In this document: positions 40,472 to 49,562 of the stretch, one piece after another
Layout of the letters: the number at the start of each line of letters is the position of its first letter
Position numbering within the stretch: position 1 is the stretch's first letter
Source: Nitrososphaerota archaeon
GTDB taxonomy: Archaea; Thermoproteota; Nitrososphaeria; Nitrososphaerales; Gagatemarchaeaceae
Length of the DNA: 64,000 nucleotides
Assembly: GCA_029785195.1 (NCBI GenBank)
Contig: JAFMAD010000006.1
Span: forward strand, 19,562 to 83,561
Direction: 5' to 3'
Notes under the pieces: generated by a model
The model's input: the letters and a program-made list of their open reading frames with translations, nothing else
Database searches by the model: none
Told to the model about the DNA's origin: nothing
Made by a program: the position numbers and the translations under genes

Positions 40472-41409
40472 AGGAGGCCCAGGGCTTTCATTCCGTCGAT
40501 GATCCTCTTCGTCTCGCCCCTGTCCAGAGGGAGCAGCGGCCTCCTTGGGGACCCGCAGTCCATCCCACGCTCTCTCAGTATCTCATAGTATGCCGAGATC
40601 TGGTTCTGTCTCACCAGCCCCTTGAACGCTCGGACATGGTTCTGCTCAGCCAGGGCCGCGGCGTGGTCCCCCCTCCGCACCGCGGTGAGCATCGATTTGA
40701 AGAGCTCAGGGATGGCGCTGGCCCCTCCGGAGACCAGGCCGGAGGCGCCCGAGTAAATTGCGAAGAGCCCGTACTCCTCGGTCCCGTTCATCACCGGGAA
40801 GTCGCCGGGGACCGAGTCTACGAGCTCCATGAGGTGTAGGAAGTCCCTTGAAGAGTCCTTGAGTCCGGAGATGATGCCTCTCTTCGCTAACTCGGCGACC
40901 GTCTTAGCCTGGAGGTTGTTCCCGGTGAACTGCGGTATGTTGTAGGCTAAGACTGGTATCTCCACAGCTTCGGAGAGTGCTTCGAAGTGCTTCGCCACGG
41001 CCCTGTCCCCGGGCCTGTAGTAGTATGGTGTGAGGCTTGCCACGGCGTACGCCCCGGCGTCCTCGGCGTGCCTCGCCAGGTCGACCGCGGAAGTGGTGTC
41101 GGCTGCCCCGACCTGGACCACGACCGGGACCCTCTTACGTGAGGCTTCTAGGACCGCCCCGGCCACCGACTTCCTCTCCTCGACCGTGAGCATCGGGCCG
41201 AGCCCTGTGCTCCCGCATGGGAAGATACCGTCGGCCCCCTTCGACGCCTGGAAGCGGACAAGCTTCGCTATGCGGTCAGTGTCCACCCGCCCTCCGTCGT
41301 CGAAGGCGGTCAGGAGCGCGGTGTAAAGCCCTTTGACCTTAGAGGCGAGCCTGGCCAACTGGACCGGGGGCGCCTCAGGGTGAGACTTATCCTTGGCGCT
41401 CGCCCCCAT
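40468..41409 (-). CDS. DapA/NanA-family aldolase (class I, Schiff-base)
   Basis: 313 residues. The Schiff-base Lys is in ISGLKDSSRDF, the catalytic Tyr in PVLAYNIPQF and the substrate loop is CGSTGLGPMLT, where dihydrodipicolinate synthases have GTTGE. That difference and the lack of lysine genes nearby suggest a 2-keto-3-deoxy-sugar-acid aldolase or another member of the family. It overlaps tag by four bases, tail to tail. Confidence 0.85.
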   Translation of the reverse strand: MGASAKDKSHPEAPPVQLARLASKVKGLYTALLTAFDDGGRVDTDRIAKLVRFQASKGADGIFPCGSTGLGPMLTVEERKSVAGAVLEASRKRVPVVVQVGAADTTSAVDLARHAEDAGAYAVASLTPYYYRPGDRAVAKHFEALSEAVEIPVLAYNIPQFTGNNLQAKTVAELAKRGIISGLKDSSRDFLHLMELVDSVPGDFPVMNGTEEYGLFAIYSGASGLVSGGASAIPELFKSMLTAVRRGDHAAALAEQNHVRAFKGLVRQNQISAYYEILRERGMDCGSPRRPLLPLDRGETKRIIDGMKALGLL

Positions 41410-41608
41410 CGACTCCCCGCCTCACCCCCCCGATACGTCCATCCCCCTACCGTGCCATGACCGGGAGAAAGTTAGGCGGACGCTCGTGGCCATTAAAAAT
41501 CCCTATATCACCGCTCAACAAAACTATGGCAAGGCGCTCCTTGAAAACAGGGCTAACATACACGCATCCTATCCGCCGGTCCGTGCTGTAGCCAGGTGGT
41601 CGTAGAAA

Positions 41609-42268
41609 GTGGTCCACCCGTACTTCATCGAGAACTCCTTCCTGAGCCTCATCAGCGGGTTGGTGGCCCTCGCAGTGAGCTACTACGCCTTCAGGTACAG
41701 GAAGGTGACCGGTTCTAGCTTCCTCAGGCTCCTCAGCGTGGGGTTCATGCTGCTTGGAGTGGGCCTGCTGGTGCAGGGCTCGATATACCTCCTGGCCGAG
41801 TTCAACGTCGGGAGGTTCGCAGACAGGGAGGCGCTGGTCTACGGCGCCACAGGCGTCTACCTCGTCCTGCAGTCCGCTGCCTACCTTCTTATCGGGACCG
41901 GGTACACCATCAGGGTCCAGAGGGGGGTGCCCTCTGAGGGGATGGAGACGCCCGCAGCGTTCCTCGCATTGCAGGCGACGCCGCTCCTCTTCGGTACCCT
42001 CGTCCTCGACGCCGGGGAACTCGTGATTCTAGTGCTCGTCTCATTCGTTGTGTTCCAGGGGGCAATGGCGTACTCGGAGTCGAGGAACCGGCTGTCGCTC
42101 TACGTGCTGCTAGGCTTCGCGCTCATCGCGCTCTCCCACCTGGGCGAGCTGCTCGGGAGCCTGCTGGCGTCAGGGGACCTGTACCTCCTTGGCGGGACGG
42201 CCAACCTTGCGGGGTTCTGTCTTCTCCTCCTGTTCGTTATCCGGAGTGGAAGAGTTGGCTCAGTCTGA
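41609..42268 (+). CDS. Seven-helix-like membrane protein, unknown function
   Basis: 219 residues with about seven hydrophobic segments and few charged residues except at loops. No motif is recognised. It overlaps the following winged-helix gene by 23 bases, forming a membrane-protein/regulator pair of the same kind as 352-1066. GTG 41609 is the start. Confidence 0.7.
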   Translation: MVHPYFIENSFLSLISGLVALAVSYYAFRYRKVTGSSFLRLLSVGFMLLGVGLLVQGSIYLLAEFNVGRFADREALVYGATGVYLVLQSAAYLLIGTGYTIRVQRGVPSEGMETPAAFLALQATPLLFGTLVLDAGELVILVLVSFVVFQGAMAYSESRNRLSLYVLLGFALIALSHLGELLGSLLASGDLYLLGGTANLAGFCLLLLFVIRSGRVGSV

Positions 42269-42539
42269 AAAGCAGAGAAGCACAATCAGGATCTATCTCG
42301 ACATCCTGAACGCTGCCGACGAAGAAGGCAACGCGAAGACGACCAGGCTTATCCAGAGGGCGAACCTCCCGCACGACAGGCTCATGAAGCATCTTGGCGA
42401 ACTCCAGAAGAGAGGGCTCCTTGTAGAGGTCAGCAACGGTGGAAACCGATACTACACCATAACCCCCAAAGGCCGGGAATTCGTCAGCGAAGTCAGGAAG
42501 GCACAAAGCTTTCTTTCAGCCTTCGGCGTGTCGATCTGA
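42246..42539 (+). CDS. Archaeal winged-helix DNA-binding protein
   Basis: 97 residues. TIRIYLDILNAADEEGNAKT, then RANLPHDRLMKHLGELQKRG, then NRYYTITPKGREFVSEV: the HTH_45-type fold seen at 803-1066. It begins with GTG inside the preceding membrane-protein gene and is presumably its regulator or signalling partner. Confidence 0.8.
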   Translation: MEELAQSEKQRSTIRIYLDILNAADEEGNAKTTRLIQRANLPHDRLMKHLGELQKRGLLVEVSNGGNRYYTITPKGREFVSEVRKAQSFLSAFGVSI

Positions 42540-42651
42540 AGCCGGCAGGCGCCCCTGAACGGTGCGTTCACACGCAGCGTTCTCTGCGGATATATAGGCC
42601 GCTAGAGAGGTTCTTCAAGTTGACGGGGGTCCAGGCGAAACGGCGGAGCCG

Positions 42652-43929
42652 ATGAGGGACACAGTCATAATATTCGGGGGGGACGGCTACATAGGGTGGC
42701 CGCTTGCCCTGAACCTGGCCTGGCGCACCGACGACAACGTCGTGGTGGTCGACAACCTTGTCACACGGCGCTTGGTCGAGTCGGTGGGGTCCGATTCGCT
42801 GGTTCCAATCGGGAGCCCCTCGTCCAGGGTGCAAGCCTATCGCCGCGCTTCGGGGAAGGACAACCTGACTTTCGTCCGGGCAGACGCCAGAGACCCGAAA
42901 GAAGTAGACTGGGTAATCTCGAAGTACCAGCCTCAGAAGGTCGTCCACCTCGCACAGCAGAGGAGCGCGCCGTTCAGCATGATAGACCAGGAGCACGCAC
43001 TCTATACCGAGCTGAACAACGTAGCCACGAACTTGAACATAGTCTTCTCTATGACAAGGCACGTCCCTGGAGCGCATCTCCTTAAGATGGGGACCATGGG
43101 AGAGTACGGGACACCGAACATAGAGATCACTGAAGGCCCGGTGGAGATACGGAGGAACGGCCGGCGACACATGGCTATGTTCCCCAGGGCCGCGCAGAGC
43201 TGGTATCATCTGAGTAAGATTTTCGACACCTTCAACGTGATGCTAGCCAACAAGGTCCACGGCCTCCGGGCGACCGACGTGATGCAGGGGGTAGTCTATG
43301 GGAGCCAGACCGGGGAGATAGCCGACGAAGCGCTCTCCACGAGGTTCGACCTCGACGCCATCTGGGGGACGGTTATCAACAAGTACGTGGCCCAGGCGGT
43401 GGTCTACAACAAGCTCCTCATCTACGGCAAAGGTAGGCAGACGAGGGGTTACCTCTCCCTCTACGACAGCATAAAATGCCTGAGCCTGCTCCTCGACAAC
43501 CCCCCCACCGAAGGTGAGTACAGGGTCGTCAACCAGATAGACGAGACGTTCGACACGGTACAACTGGCTGAAAAGGTGAAGGACATCGCGGAAGAGTTCG
43601 GATACAGGGTGGGATTCGAGAAGGTGAGGAACCCGCGGGTCGAGAGCGAGGCGCACTACTACAAAGTGCAGCACAAGATCTTACCCTCGCTGGGCTTCTC
43701 AAGGACGAAGCAGATCGACGAGGTCATCAGGGAGATGTTCCAGACGGTGACGAAATACAAGCCTAGGGCCATGAAGATGAAGGCTCTGCTGGCCCCTTCG
43801 GTCACCTGGGCCGGCCGCAAGAAGATCGCCTCGGACGCGTTCCAGCTGCCGAGGGACCTCACGGGCTGGCCGGCGTCGCAGGAGCTGATAGAACTGGCTA
43901 AAGACCAGGCGGCCAAGGTCCCATCATAG
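42652..43929 (+). CDS. agl3: UDP-sulfoquinovose synthase (SQD1/Agl3-like)
   Basis: 425 residues, an extended short-chain dehydrogenase. It makes UDP-sulfoquinovose from UDP-glucose and sulfite. The NAD loop is FGGDGYIGWPLAL, the substrate site contains LAQQRSAPFSMID, and the catalytic residues lie in KMGTMGEYGTPNIEI and QSWYHLSK. In archaea the product decorates N-glycans (Agl3 in Sulfolobus) rather than plant-type sulfolipid. The following glycosyltransferase and transporter genes form its operon. Confidence 0.92.
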   Translation: MRDTVIIFGGDGYIGWPLALNLAWRTDDNVVVVDNLVTRRLVESVGSDSLVPIGSPSSRVQAYRRASGKDNLTFVRADARDPKEVDWVISKYQPQKVVHLAQQRSAPFSMIDQEHALYTELNNVATNLNIVFSMTRHVPGAHLLKMGTMGEYGTPNIEITEGPVEIRRNGRRHMAMFPRAAQSWYHLSKIFDTFNVMLANKVHGLRATDVMQGVVYGSQTGEIADEALSTRFDLDAIWGTVINKYVAQAVVYNKLLIYGKGRQTRGYLSLYDSIKCLSLLLDNPPTEGEYRVVNQIDETFDTVQLAEKVKDIAEEFGYRVGFEKVRNPRVESEAHYYKVQHKILPSLGFSRTKQIDEVIREMFQTVTKYKPRAMKMKALLAPSVTWAGRKKIASDAFQLPRDLTGWPASQELIELAKDQAAKVPS

Positions 43930-43933
43930 GCGC

Positions 43934-45037
43934 TTGGAAGACACACACGAAGAGGCCGCCGACGGGCAGACGGCAAGGACGTCCCGCAGCCTGAACTGCC
44001 TCCTCGTCGCCCCCACGGACCCTCTCACGGGCGGGCTCAGGACAGGTGCGCTCAGAAGGCTCATGAACCCCCCCGCCGGGGTGAGATACAGGCTCACGAC
44101 CGACCGGCTGAAATATCCGAAGCGGGCGGCCAGCTACGAGTTCAATCCTGCGAATGTCGCCCTGGGGGCGGCTCGCTTCGCTCTGGAGCACCTCATCCCG
44201 ATCGACCAGAAGGGGGCGGCCATCATCCACTCATTCTTCTGGGACGTCAGGAAGTACGGCTGCCGTTGGATCCACGAGAGTGACCAATCCTTCGGTCAGT
44301 TCATGCTGAGGTACAACAACATCGGCGGGAGGGTGCGCCGCCTAGCCAACGAAGGGTTCTCGTCTTATCTGAACTCAAACTGGTGCGCCGGCGCGGTCAC
44401 CTGGTCCGAGTGGGCGAAGAGTGGCTTCGTCGAGGACGGTGTCGACCCTTCGAAGGTCTTCGTGATACCTCCCCCCTTCGAGACAGTCGACTTCAGGCGT
44501 CAGCACCAAGGGTGTAACATTCTGTACATCGGGAGGGAGTTCAGGAGGAAGGGAGGGGACGCCGCCCTCCGGACCTTCAGGTCGCTCAAGGGGGGCGCCG
44601 GATGCTGTCTGACGTTCGTAGGCCCCCTGGGCACGCCGGAGGCCAGGGACATCGTCAGATCTGACCCGCGAATCAGGCAGTCAGACAGCCTCGCCGGAGC
44701 CGCCCTTCGGGACGAGGTCTGGCCGGCCACAGACATCTTTGTTCTTCCCACGAGGGCGGACGCCTTCGCCCTGGCAGTCGTCGACGCCATGAGGAGGGGG
44801 ATCCCTGTAGTCGCGACGAAGATACCACCCATCGCCGAGGTGGTCGAAGACGGTGTCTCCGGGCTACTCTACGAGGCTGGAGACGAAGATGGCCTGCGAG
44901 GACATCTGCAGAGGCTCGTCGACGACTCCACGACGAGGGAAGAGATGGGGAGGAATGCGAAGAGACGGGCCGCGGCGTTGTTTTCACCTGAGAAAGTCGG
45001 GAGGGCGCTCAGAGAGGTGTACCACCTCGGGGAGTGA
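43934..45037 (+). CDS. GT4-type glycosyltransferase, possible sulfoquinovosyltransferase
   Basis: 367 residues, GT-B fold. C-terminal features are NILYIGREFRRKGGDAALR, FVLPTRADAFALAVVDAMRR and VVATKIPPIAEVVEDGVSG, with the ExxxxxE-type donor site. The start, TTG 43934, is four bases after agl3. The donor is probably UDP-sulfoquinovose by context; the acceptor (glycan or lipid) is unknown. The N-terminal domain is more diverged than the donor domain. Confidence 0.85.
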   Translation: MEDTHEEAADGQTARTSRSLNCLLVAPTDPLTGGLRTGALRRLMNPPAGVRYRLTTDRLKYPKRAASYEFNPANVALGAARFALEHLIPIDQKGAAIIHSFFWDVRKYGCRWIHESDQSFGQFMLRYNNIGGRVRRLANEGFSSYLNSNWCAGAVTWSEWAKSGFVEDGVDPSKVFVIPPPFETVDFRRQHQGCNILYIGREFRRKGGDAALRTFRSLKGGAGCCLTFVGPLGTPEARDIVRSDPRIRQSDSLAGAALRDEVWPATDIFVLPTRADAFALAVVDAMRRGIPVVATKIPPIAEVVEDGVSGLLYEAGDEDGLRGHLQRLVDDSTTREEMGRNAKRRAAALFSPEKVGRALREVYHLGE

Positions 45038-45073
45038 GCGCAACTAGAATTGATTCCGTCGGGCCGTGGGTAC

Positions 45074-46204
45074 ATGCGTACAGGATTCACCATCGCCCTC
45101 TCCTTGCGGCTACTGACGTCGTCCTTGGCGATAGTCATCCCACTGTACGCCATCTCCTTGGGCGCGACCCCTTCTGAAGCGGGCGTGTTCGTCGTCCTGC
45201 TCTGGCTCGGGAACGGGGTCGGGGCTGCGGCGGCCACCCTCGCCGTGAGGGACCAGTCAGTCTCTTCCGCGGGCGGCTTCCTTATTCTGGGTGCCTCGAT
45301 GCTTGTCCTAGGTTTGAGGGCCCCCTACGCCCCTCTCTCGCTCGGAGTCCTGGTGGCCGGGGCAGGCATGGGGCTCCCCCAGCCTCTGCTCTCCGCCGTC
45401 ATGCACATGGACTCGGCGCCGGAGCGGCCCTCCACGGGGCTCGGGGTCTATTCCACGGCGCTGGGCATCGGGCTCGTCCTTGGTCCCCTGGTGGCCTACG
45501 GGGTGCTCGAGCTCTACGGCTTCTCAGGGGTCTTTGAGGCCCTCGCCCTCGTCTCAGCCCTGGGGGTCGCCGGCGCCTGGGTAGGCAGAAGGGACGTTGT
45601 GGGGCGCCCGAAGCCCCCTGTCCCCTCCATGGCGGCCTGGGCGCGAGCCCTGCGGAGGCCGATATTCAGGCGCGCCTTCATGGTGAACCTCTTGTACTCG
45701 CTCCTCCTCCCTGTCTTCCTCTCATACGGCGGCGTCTATGCCGAAGAGAGGTTCGGGTTCTCTCCCGGGGAGGCGTTCCTCCTCTTCACCCTGGTGTTCC
45801 TGGCGTCTGCTGCGATTCGCTACGCCTCCATCGGTACTACCAAGGACCCTGGTAGGGTCCTCATGGTCTCGGCAGGCTTCCTCACGGCGTCTGCGACGTG
45901 TGTCGCCCTCGCCCCATCCTGGCCTGTGTTCGTGGCAGGGATGCTCCTGTTCAGCATACCGCACGCCATGGTCTTCCCCGTCGCGAACTTCCTCGCCTTT
46001 AGATCCGTGGAGACGGCGGACGTCATCAATGCCAGCTATGCCTTCCAGGCTTCCTCTGGGGGAGCGGAGGTCCTGTCGCCCGCCTTGGCGGTAGCCCTGA
46101 TACCGACGGCTGGTCTCCCGGGGGTCTTCGCGGTCGGAGCGGTAATCGCCGGGACGGCATTCGTGGTGGCTGCACGGCGGCGCGACAGCGTTCCAGGACG
46201 ATAG
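45074..46204 (+). CDS. MFS transporter
   Basis: About 376 residues with roughly twelve membrane helices. The start RTGFTIALSLRLLTSSLAIVIPLYAISLG and the GAGMGLPQPLLSAVM stretch suit sugar or drug efflux MFS proteins. ATG 45074 is preferred; TTG 45050 is possible. It follows the glycosyltransferase closely, so it may move a sulfo-sugar or glycan precursor, but no substrate motif is visible. Confidence 0.85.
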   Translation: MRTGFTIALSLRLLTSSLAIVIPLYAISLGATPSEAGVFVVLLWLGNGVGAAAATLAVRDQSVSSAGGFLILGASMLVLGLRAPYAPLSLGVLVAGAGMGLPQPLLSAVMHMDSAPERPSTGLGVYSTALGIGLVLGPLVAYGVLELYGFSGVFEALALVSALGVAGAWVGRRDVVGRPKPPVPSMAAWARALRRPIFRRAFMVNLLYSLLLPVFLSYGGVYAEERFGFSPGEAFLLFTLVFLASAAIRYASIGTTKDPGRVLMVSAGFLTASATCVALAPSWPVFVAGMLLFSIPHAMVFPVANFLAFRSVETADVINASYAFQASSGGAEVLSPALAVALIPTAGLPGVFAVGAVIAGTAFVVAARRRDSVPGR

Positions 46205-46367
46205 GGGACAAAGGGCCTTCAGAGGTCGTCTCTGGCGGCGAGGGGCTGCGCCTCGGGTCCTCTCCCAATCGGTCCCTCAGCGCGAGCCGTATGAGGGCGA
46301 GGGTCAGCGTTTGCCTTCCAAAGGACTCTATCGTTAAATCGCGGTCTGGAGAGGGAGCAGACTAGGC

Positions 46368-46808
46368 TTGAGCAAACAGGTCCAGGGGTCGGGCCCTGAG
46401 GTGAGGGGGAACACCCTCCGGGTCTATCTCTACGTGCTCCAGCATGGGCCGTGCGAGCTGAAGGACGTCCAGTCGGGCCTGGGGTTCTCCACCGCCTCCC
46501 TCGCCTCATACCATCTGAAGCGCCTTATCGACGGCGGATACGCCGCCCAGGACAACTATGGGAGGTACCTGGCGTCCAAGGACGCTGCAGGGCAGATCCT
46601 TGAGGGATATGTGAAGGTGGGCGCGGTCGTCGTCCCACAGCTCCTCTTCGTCTCTGTGCTGTTCACCCTGCTGGTAGGCTACTTTTCCGCGATGTCTTAC
46701 GGCTCGGTGTCCTACGTCCCGTTGCTGATCTTGGCCTCCCTCGCCCTGGTGGCGGTGGTGTGGTACGAGACGGCCAGGGTGTGGCGACGGCTCGCTTCGT
46801 GGAGATGA
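46368..46808 (+). CDS. Membrane-anchored winged-helix regulator
   Basis: 146 residues from TTG. The first 80 residues are a winged helix (TLRVYLYVLQHGPCELKDVQ, STASLASYHLKRLIDGGYA), followed by two membrane helices (VVPQLLFVSVLFTLLVGYF and VPLLILASLALVAVVWY) and a basic tail. A transcription factor tethered to the membrane could sense envelope state; the adjacent secreted protein may be its target. Inference only. Confidence 0.75.
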   Translation: MSKQVQGSGPEVRGNTLRVYLYVLQHGPCELKDVQSGLGFSTASLASYHLKRLIDGGYAAQDNYGRYLASKDAAGQILEGYVKVGAVVVPQLLFVSVLFTLLVGYFSAMSYGSVSYVPLLILASLALVAVVWYETARVWRRLASWR

Positions 46809-46914
46809 AGGTCCTTGGCATGAGACGGCGCATTCAAGCTCTTTGAAAGGCAGGCAGGGGTCCGCTGGGCGGAGGTTCAAGGGCCTAGCAATATCCGGGC
46901 GCCCCTAGACAGGT

Positions 46915-48252
46915 GTGCCGATGTCAGTAGGAAAACAAGCACTGAAGTACACTGCGGCCGCCATAGCGGTGGCTGCGATCATCATAGTCTCATCCACGCT
47001 GTATCTGGGCGTAAACTTCGGCGCAACCACAACCACCGGAACTTCGGGGACCCAGGGGGGCACATCGGCCCAGCTGGCCATCCAACTCACCGACCCGCCT
47101 ACCGTCCCCAAGGGGACGACCTCTCTCAACCTGACTTACTCGTCAATAGGGCTGCTTGCGGGGGAACCGGCGTCGGGGGGCCAGCAGACTGTAACGACCC
47201 TGACGGTCATCCCTCAGGGCGGGTCCGCGACGCTCGACCTGCTCAGCCTTCAGAACATCTCACAGACCATCGCATTGGCTAAGCTCCCCAACGCTTCCAT
47301 CATCTACTCCTTCACCCTCAACGTGACCAGCATCAAAATCGACGTCAACGGGACTTCGTCAACGGTCACCCTGGCTACCGGCGGGAACTCGCTGACCGTG
47401 ACTTTGGGAAGGCCGGTGTCACTCGCTGGGAACAGCTTCGCGCTCCTTCAGCTCAACCCCGTGATATTGAGCACGTCCACCGGCTACCAGATGATCCCGT
47501 CGGCGGTCGGCATCATCAGGACGGCGGGGGCTGCGAACGACAACGAGGACCAGATAGGATTCAGGCAGCACCTCAGCTCGGAGGACCAAAGCCAGCTCCA
47601 GCACGCCCAGGGCAACCTGAGCGCCCAGCTAAGCGCCCTGTCAGTCCATCTGAACACCACCACCATCTCAGTCCAGGTCAACAACACCGGGAGCATCCCG
47701 GTGGTCCTCAACGCCATAGGGATCCACGGCAATTTCACAGCGGCAGGGCTCTCCTGCCCGACGCACAACAGCAACTCCAGCGATGGACCGCCTCAAGGTG
47801 ATGGGAACCCAGGCTCTTCGACGACCACCCAGACGAACACGGCCTCGAATGGTTCTAACTCGAGCGACAACGCCACGCCAGGGAGCAACAATCACGACAG
47901 CCACCAGCACGACGGCTGCGAGGCTGAGCATGCGGACCAGCTGGTATTCGTCCCCGTGAACTCCACGGTGTCCGGTACCGGATGCGTCGCGCTGAAGATG
48001 CAACTGGTCTCCGGAGACTTCGGCGAGAGCGGGGCCCACGGCCTTGTCCTTTCGGCCGGCCAGTGCGTGGTCCTCACATTCGTCGGCGAGATCCCGGTCG
48101 GTCAGTCAGGAGGCATCCTGATCCCGTCCATCCTCTCCGGGCAGGTCTATGGCGTCCACGTCATCGCATCCCAGGGTGCCAACGTGCAGGTTGCGTGTGA
48201 CCTCCCTGTCTCTCCAACAAGCTGCAGCGTACTTCGCGGCTCAGATGACTGA
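46915..48252 (+). CDS. Membrane-anchored DUF4382-like secreted protein
   Basis: 445 residues. After a signal anchor (YTAAAIAVAAIIIVSSTLYLG) there is a Ser/Thr/Gly linker, then a domain starting QLAIQLTDPPTVPKGTTSLN that resembles DUF4382 (LxDxP opening and later LNLTSIK-type strand), then an Asn/Ser/Thr/Gly low-complexity stretch (residues about 280-335) and a C-terminal beta domain with paired Cys. It probably sits on the cell surface. GTG 46915 or ATG 46921 may start it. Confidence 0.75.
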   Translation: MPMSVGKQALKYTAAAIAVAAIIIVSSTLYLGVNFGATTTTGTSGTQGGTSAQLAIQLTDPPTVPKGTTSLNLTYSSIGLLAGEPASGGQQTVTTLTVIPQGGSATLDLLSLQNISQTIALAKLPNASIIYSFTLNVTSIKIDVNGTSSTVTLATGGNSLTVTLGRPVSLAGNSFALLQLNPVILSTSTGYQMIPSAVGIIRTAGAANDNEDQIGFRQHLSSEDQSQLQHAQGNLSAQLSALSVHLNTTTISVQVNNTGSIPVVLNAIGIHGNFTAAGLSCPTHNSNSSDGPPQGDGNPGSSTTTQTNTASNGSNSSDNATPGSNNHDSHQHDGCEAEHADQLVFVPVNSTVSGTGCVALKMQLVSGDFGESGAHGLVLSAGQCVVLTFVGEIPVGQSGGILIPSILSGQVYGVHVIASQGANVQVACDLPVSPTSCSVLRGSDD

Positions 48253-48425
48253 GTGACCTGTGGTCTCACCACGGGTCTCTCCCCCTGTTTTTGTGATGCG
48301 AGCATCAGTCGCCTGATTGGGGCGACGATTGGAAACAGTCCTCCTAATCAATTGGCTCGGTCGCCGTTGACCTGGAGACCGACCCCGCGTGAGCACTCCG
48401 AAGAACGACCGGACTGGTCTTCAGC

Positions 48426-49142
48426 TCAGCTAGAGAAGCCGTCATCGCCCAAGGCCGAGGCCCTCCGATAGAAGATGTCCCCGCTCGGGTCTGGGAAGCG
48501 GACCAGAAGCTTCTGCGAAGAGAGCCGGTCACAGGCTGCTTGGACCTCGTCCGGGTCCAGGTCGACCTTGTACTCGCCCTCCACCGATTCTTCGATTTCA
48601 AGCACTCCCTTCTCCTGCATGTCGGCCAGCACGTGCATCATCTTGCCTTCGAGCGAGGTGCTGGAGGAAGGCATCTGCAGCGACAGCAGCTTTCGGGTCC
48701 CGTCCCTGACTCCCTCGATGACCGAGGCCCAGTCGTTCAGGTTCCGCTTCCTCCTTCCAGTGAGCGTCTCGACGAATACGAGATCGTGGGTCCCGGCCTC
48801 GTCCTTCCACGAGGCCTGGAGGCTGGGCCTCCCGAACTCCCCCTTGTGTCCCTTCACCGAAACGGAGGCGAGCGGGATGAACACGTTAGGAGCCCTGGCG
48901 GGGACGTTGTCGAGGTCTTCCACTTCGGAGTACAGCAGGAGGTGATCTGAGAAGTATCCTACGGGGAGCTCCTCGCCCTTGTCATTGGTGCAGACGAAGA
49001 TTAGCCGCCTGTTGGTGAGAACGAGGGTCCCTTCCTTAACGCCAGCTCCGAACTCCGCCTCCAGCCCCTTCGAGGCGCCCCCGGCTCGCATCTCGGCCCC
49101 CTGCTCTTGGGCGAGGATCACTTCGGGCTGCGCGCTGCTCAT
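48426..49142 (-). CDS. PH-like domain protein with C-terminal helical domain
   Basis: 238 residues. VKEGTLVLTNRRLIFVC at residues 33-50 is the T-N-x-R-L-x-F strand motif of bacterial PH/GRAM-like domains; VFIPLASVSVKGHKGEF continues the fold. The C-terminal 90 residues (MMHVLADMQEKGVLEIEESV, LDPDEVQAACDRLSSQK) look like a winged helix. It may link membranes or proteins to regulation; unknown. Shares the PH-type motif with 37281-37772. Confidence 0.7.
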   Translation of the reverse strand: MSSAQPEVILAQEQGAEMRAGGASKGLEAEFGAGVKEGTLVLTNRRLIFVCTNDKGEELPVGYFSDHLLLYSEVEDLDNVPARAPNVFIPLASVSVKGHKGEFGRPSLQASWKDEAGTHDLVFVETLTGRRKRNLNDWASVIEGVRDGTRKLLSLQMPSSSTSLEGKMMHVLADMQEKGVLEIEESVEGEYKVDLDPDEVQAACDRLSSQKLLVRFPDPSGDIFYRRASALGDDGFSS

Positions 49143-49253
49143 GCTACTCCGAGCTTGATGGCCTCGGGTGATAAGGGTTCTGCGGGCTCGGGCGTCAGCG
49201 CCGGGAGAGCCCGCGGCGGAAGGTGCGACCGACCTCCTGATTCGCCTGGGACG

Positions 49254-49391
49254 TCAGTGGCGTCCGAGGCCGCAGAGGCATTCTGCGCAGGTGGTCATCC
49301 TTCCACAGGCGCGGCACTTCTCGAACGAGTGGTAGTGCTCGTCGAAGCCCTTGTCCTGTGGACACTCGAGGTGGTCCCTGCAGACGAACAT
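49254..49391 (-). CDS. 45-residue double zinc-ribbon protein
   Basis: MFVCRDHLECPQDKGFDEHY, then HSFEKCRACGRMTTCAECLC and GLGRH. Eight Cys or so plus His suggest two metal sites in a compact protein. A near-identical paralogue with a +1 frameshift lies at 61365-61503. No family name is known to me. Function unknown; the strict conservation between paralogues argues that it is a real gene. Confidence 0.75.
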   Translation of the reverse strand: MFVCRDHLECPQDKGFDEHYHSFEKCRACGRMTTCAECLCGLGRH

Positions 49392-49562
49392 AGGGCTCCT
49401 GGAGCGGGCACCCCTTCATTAACCTACGACCGAGCTCCAATGCGCAGCCGGTGGGAGGCAGGAAGGGACCGGGCCTCCCGGGGCCCCCAGGCTGCAGGGT
49501 CGTTTATCTGACTCCATCAGCCCTCAGCGCGCGGGAGAGGAGAACAGACGGGTCGGGAGAGA

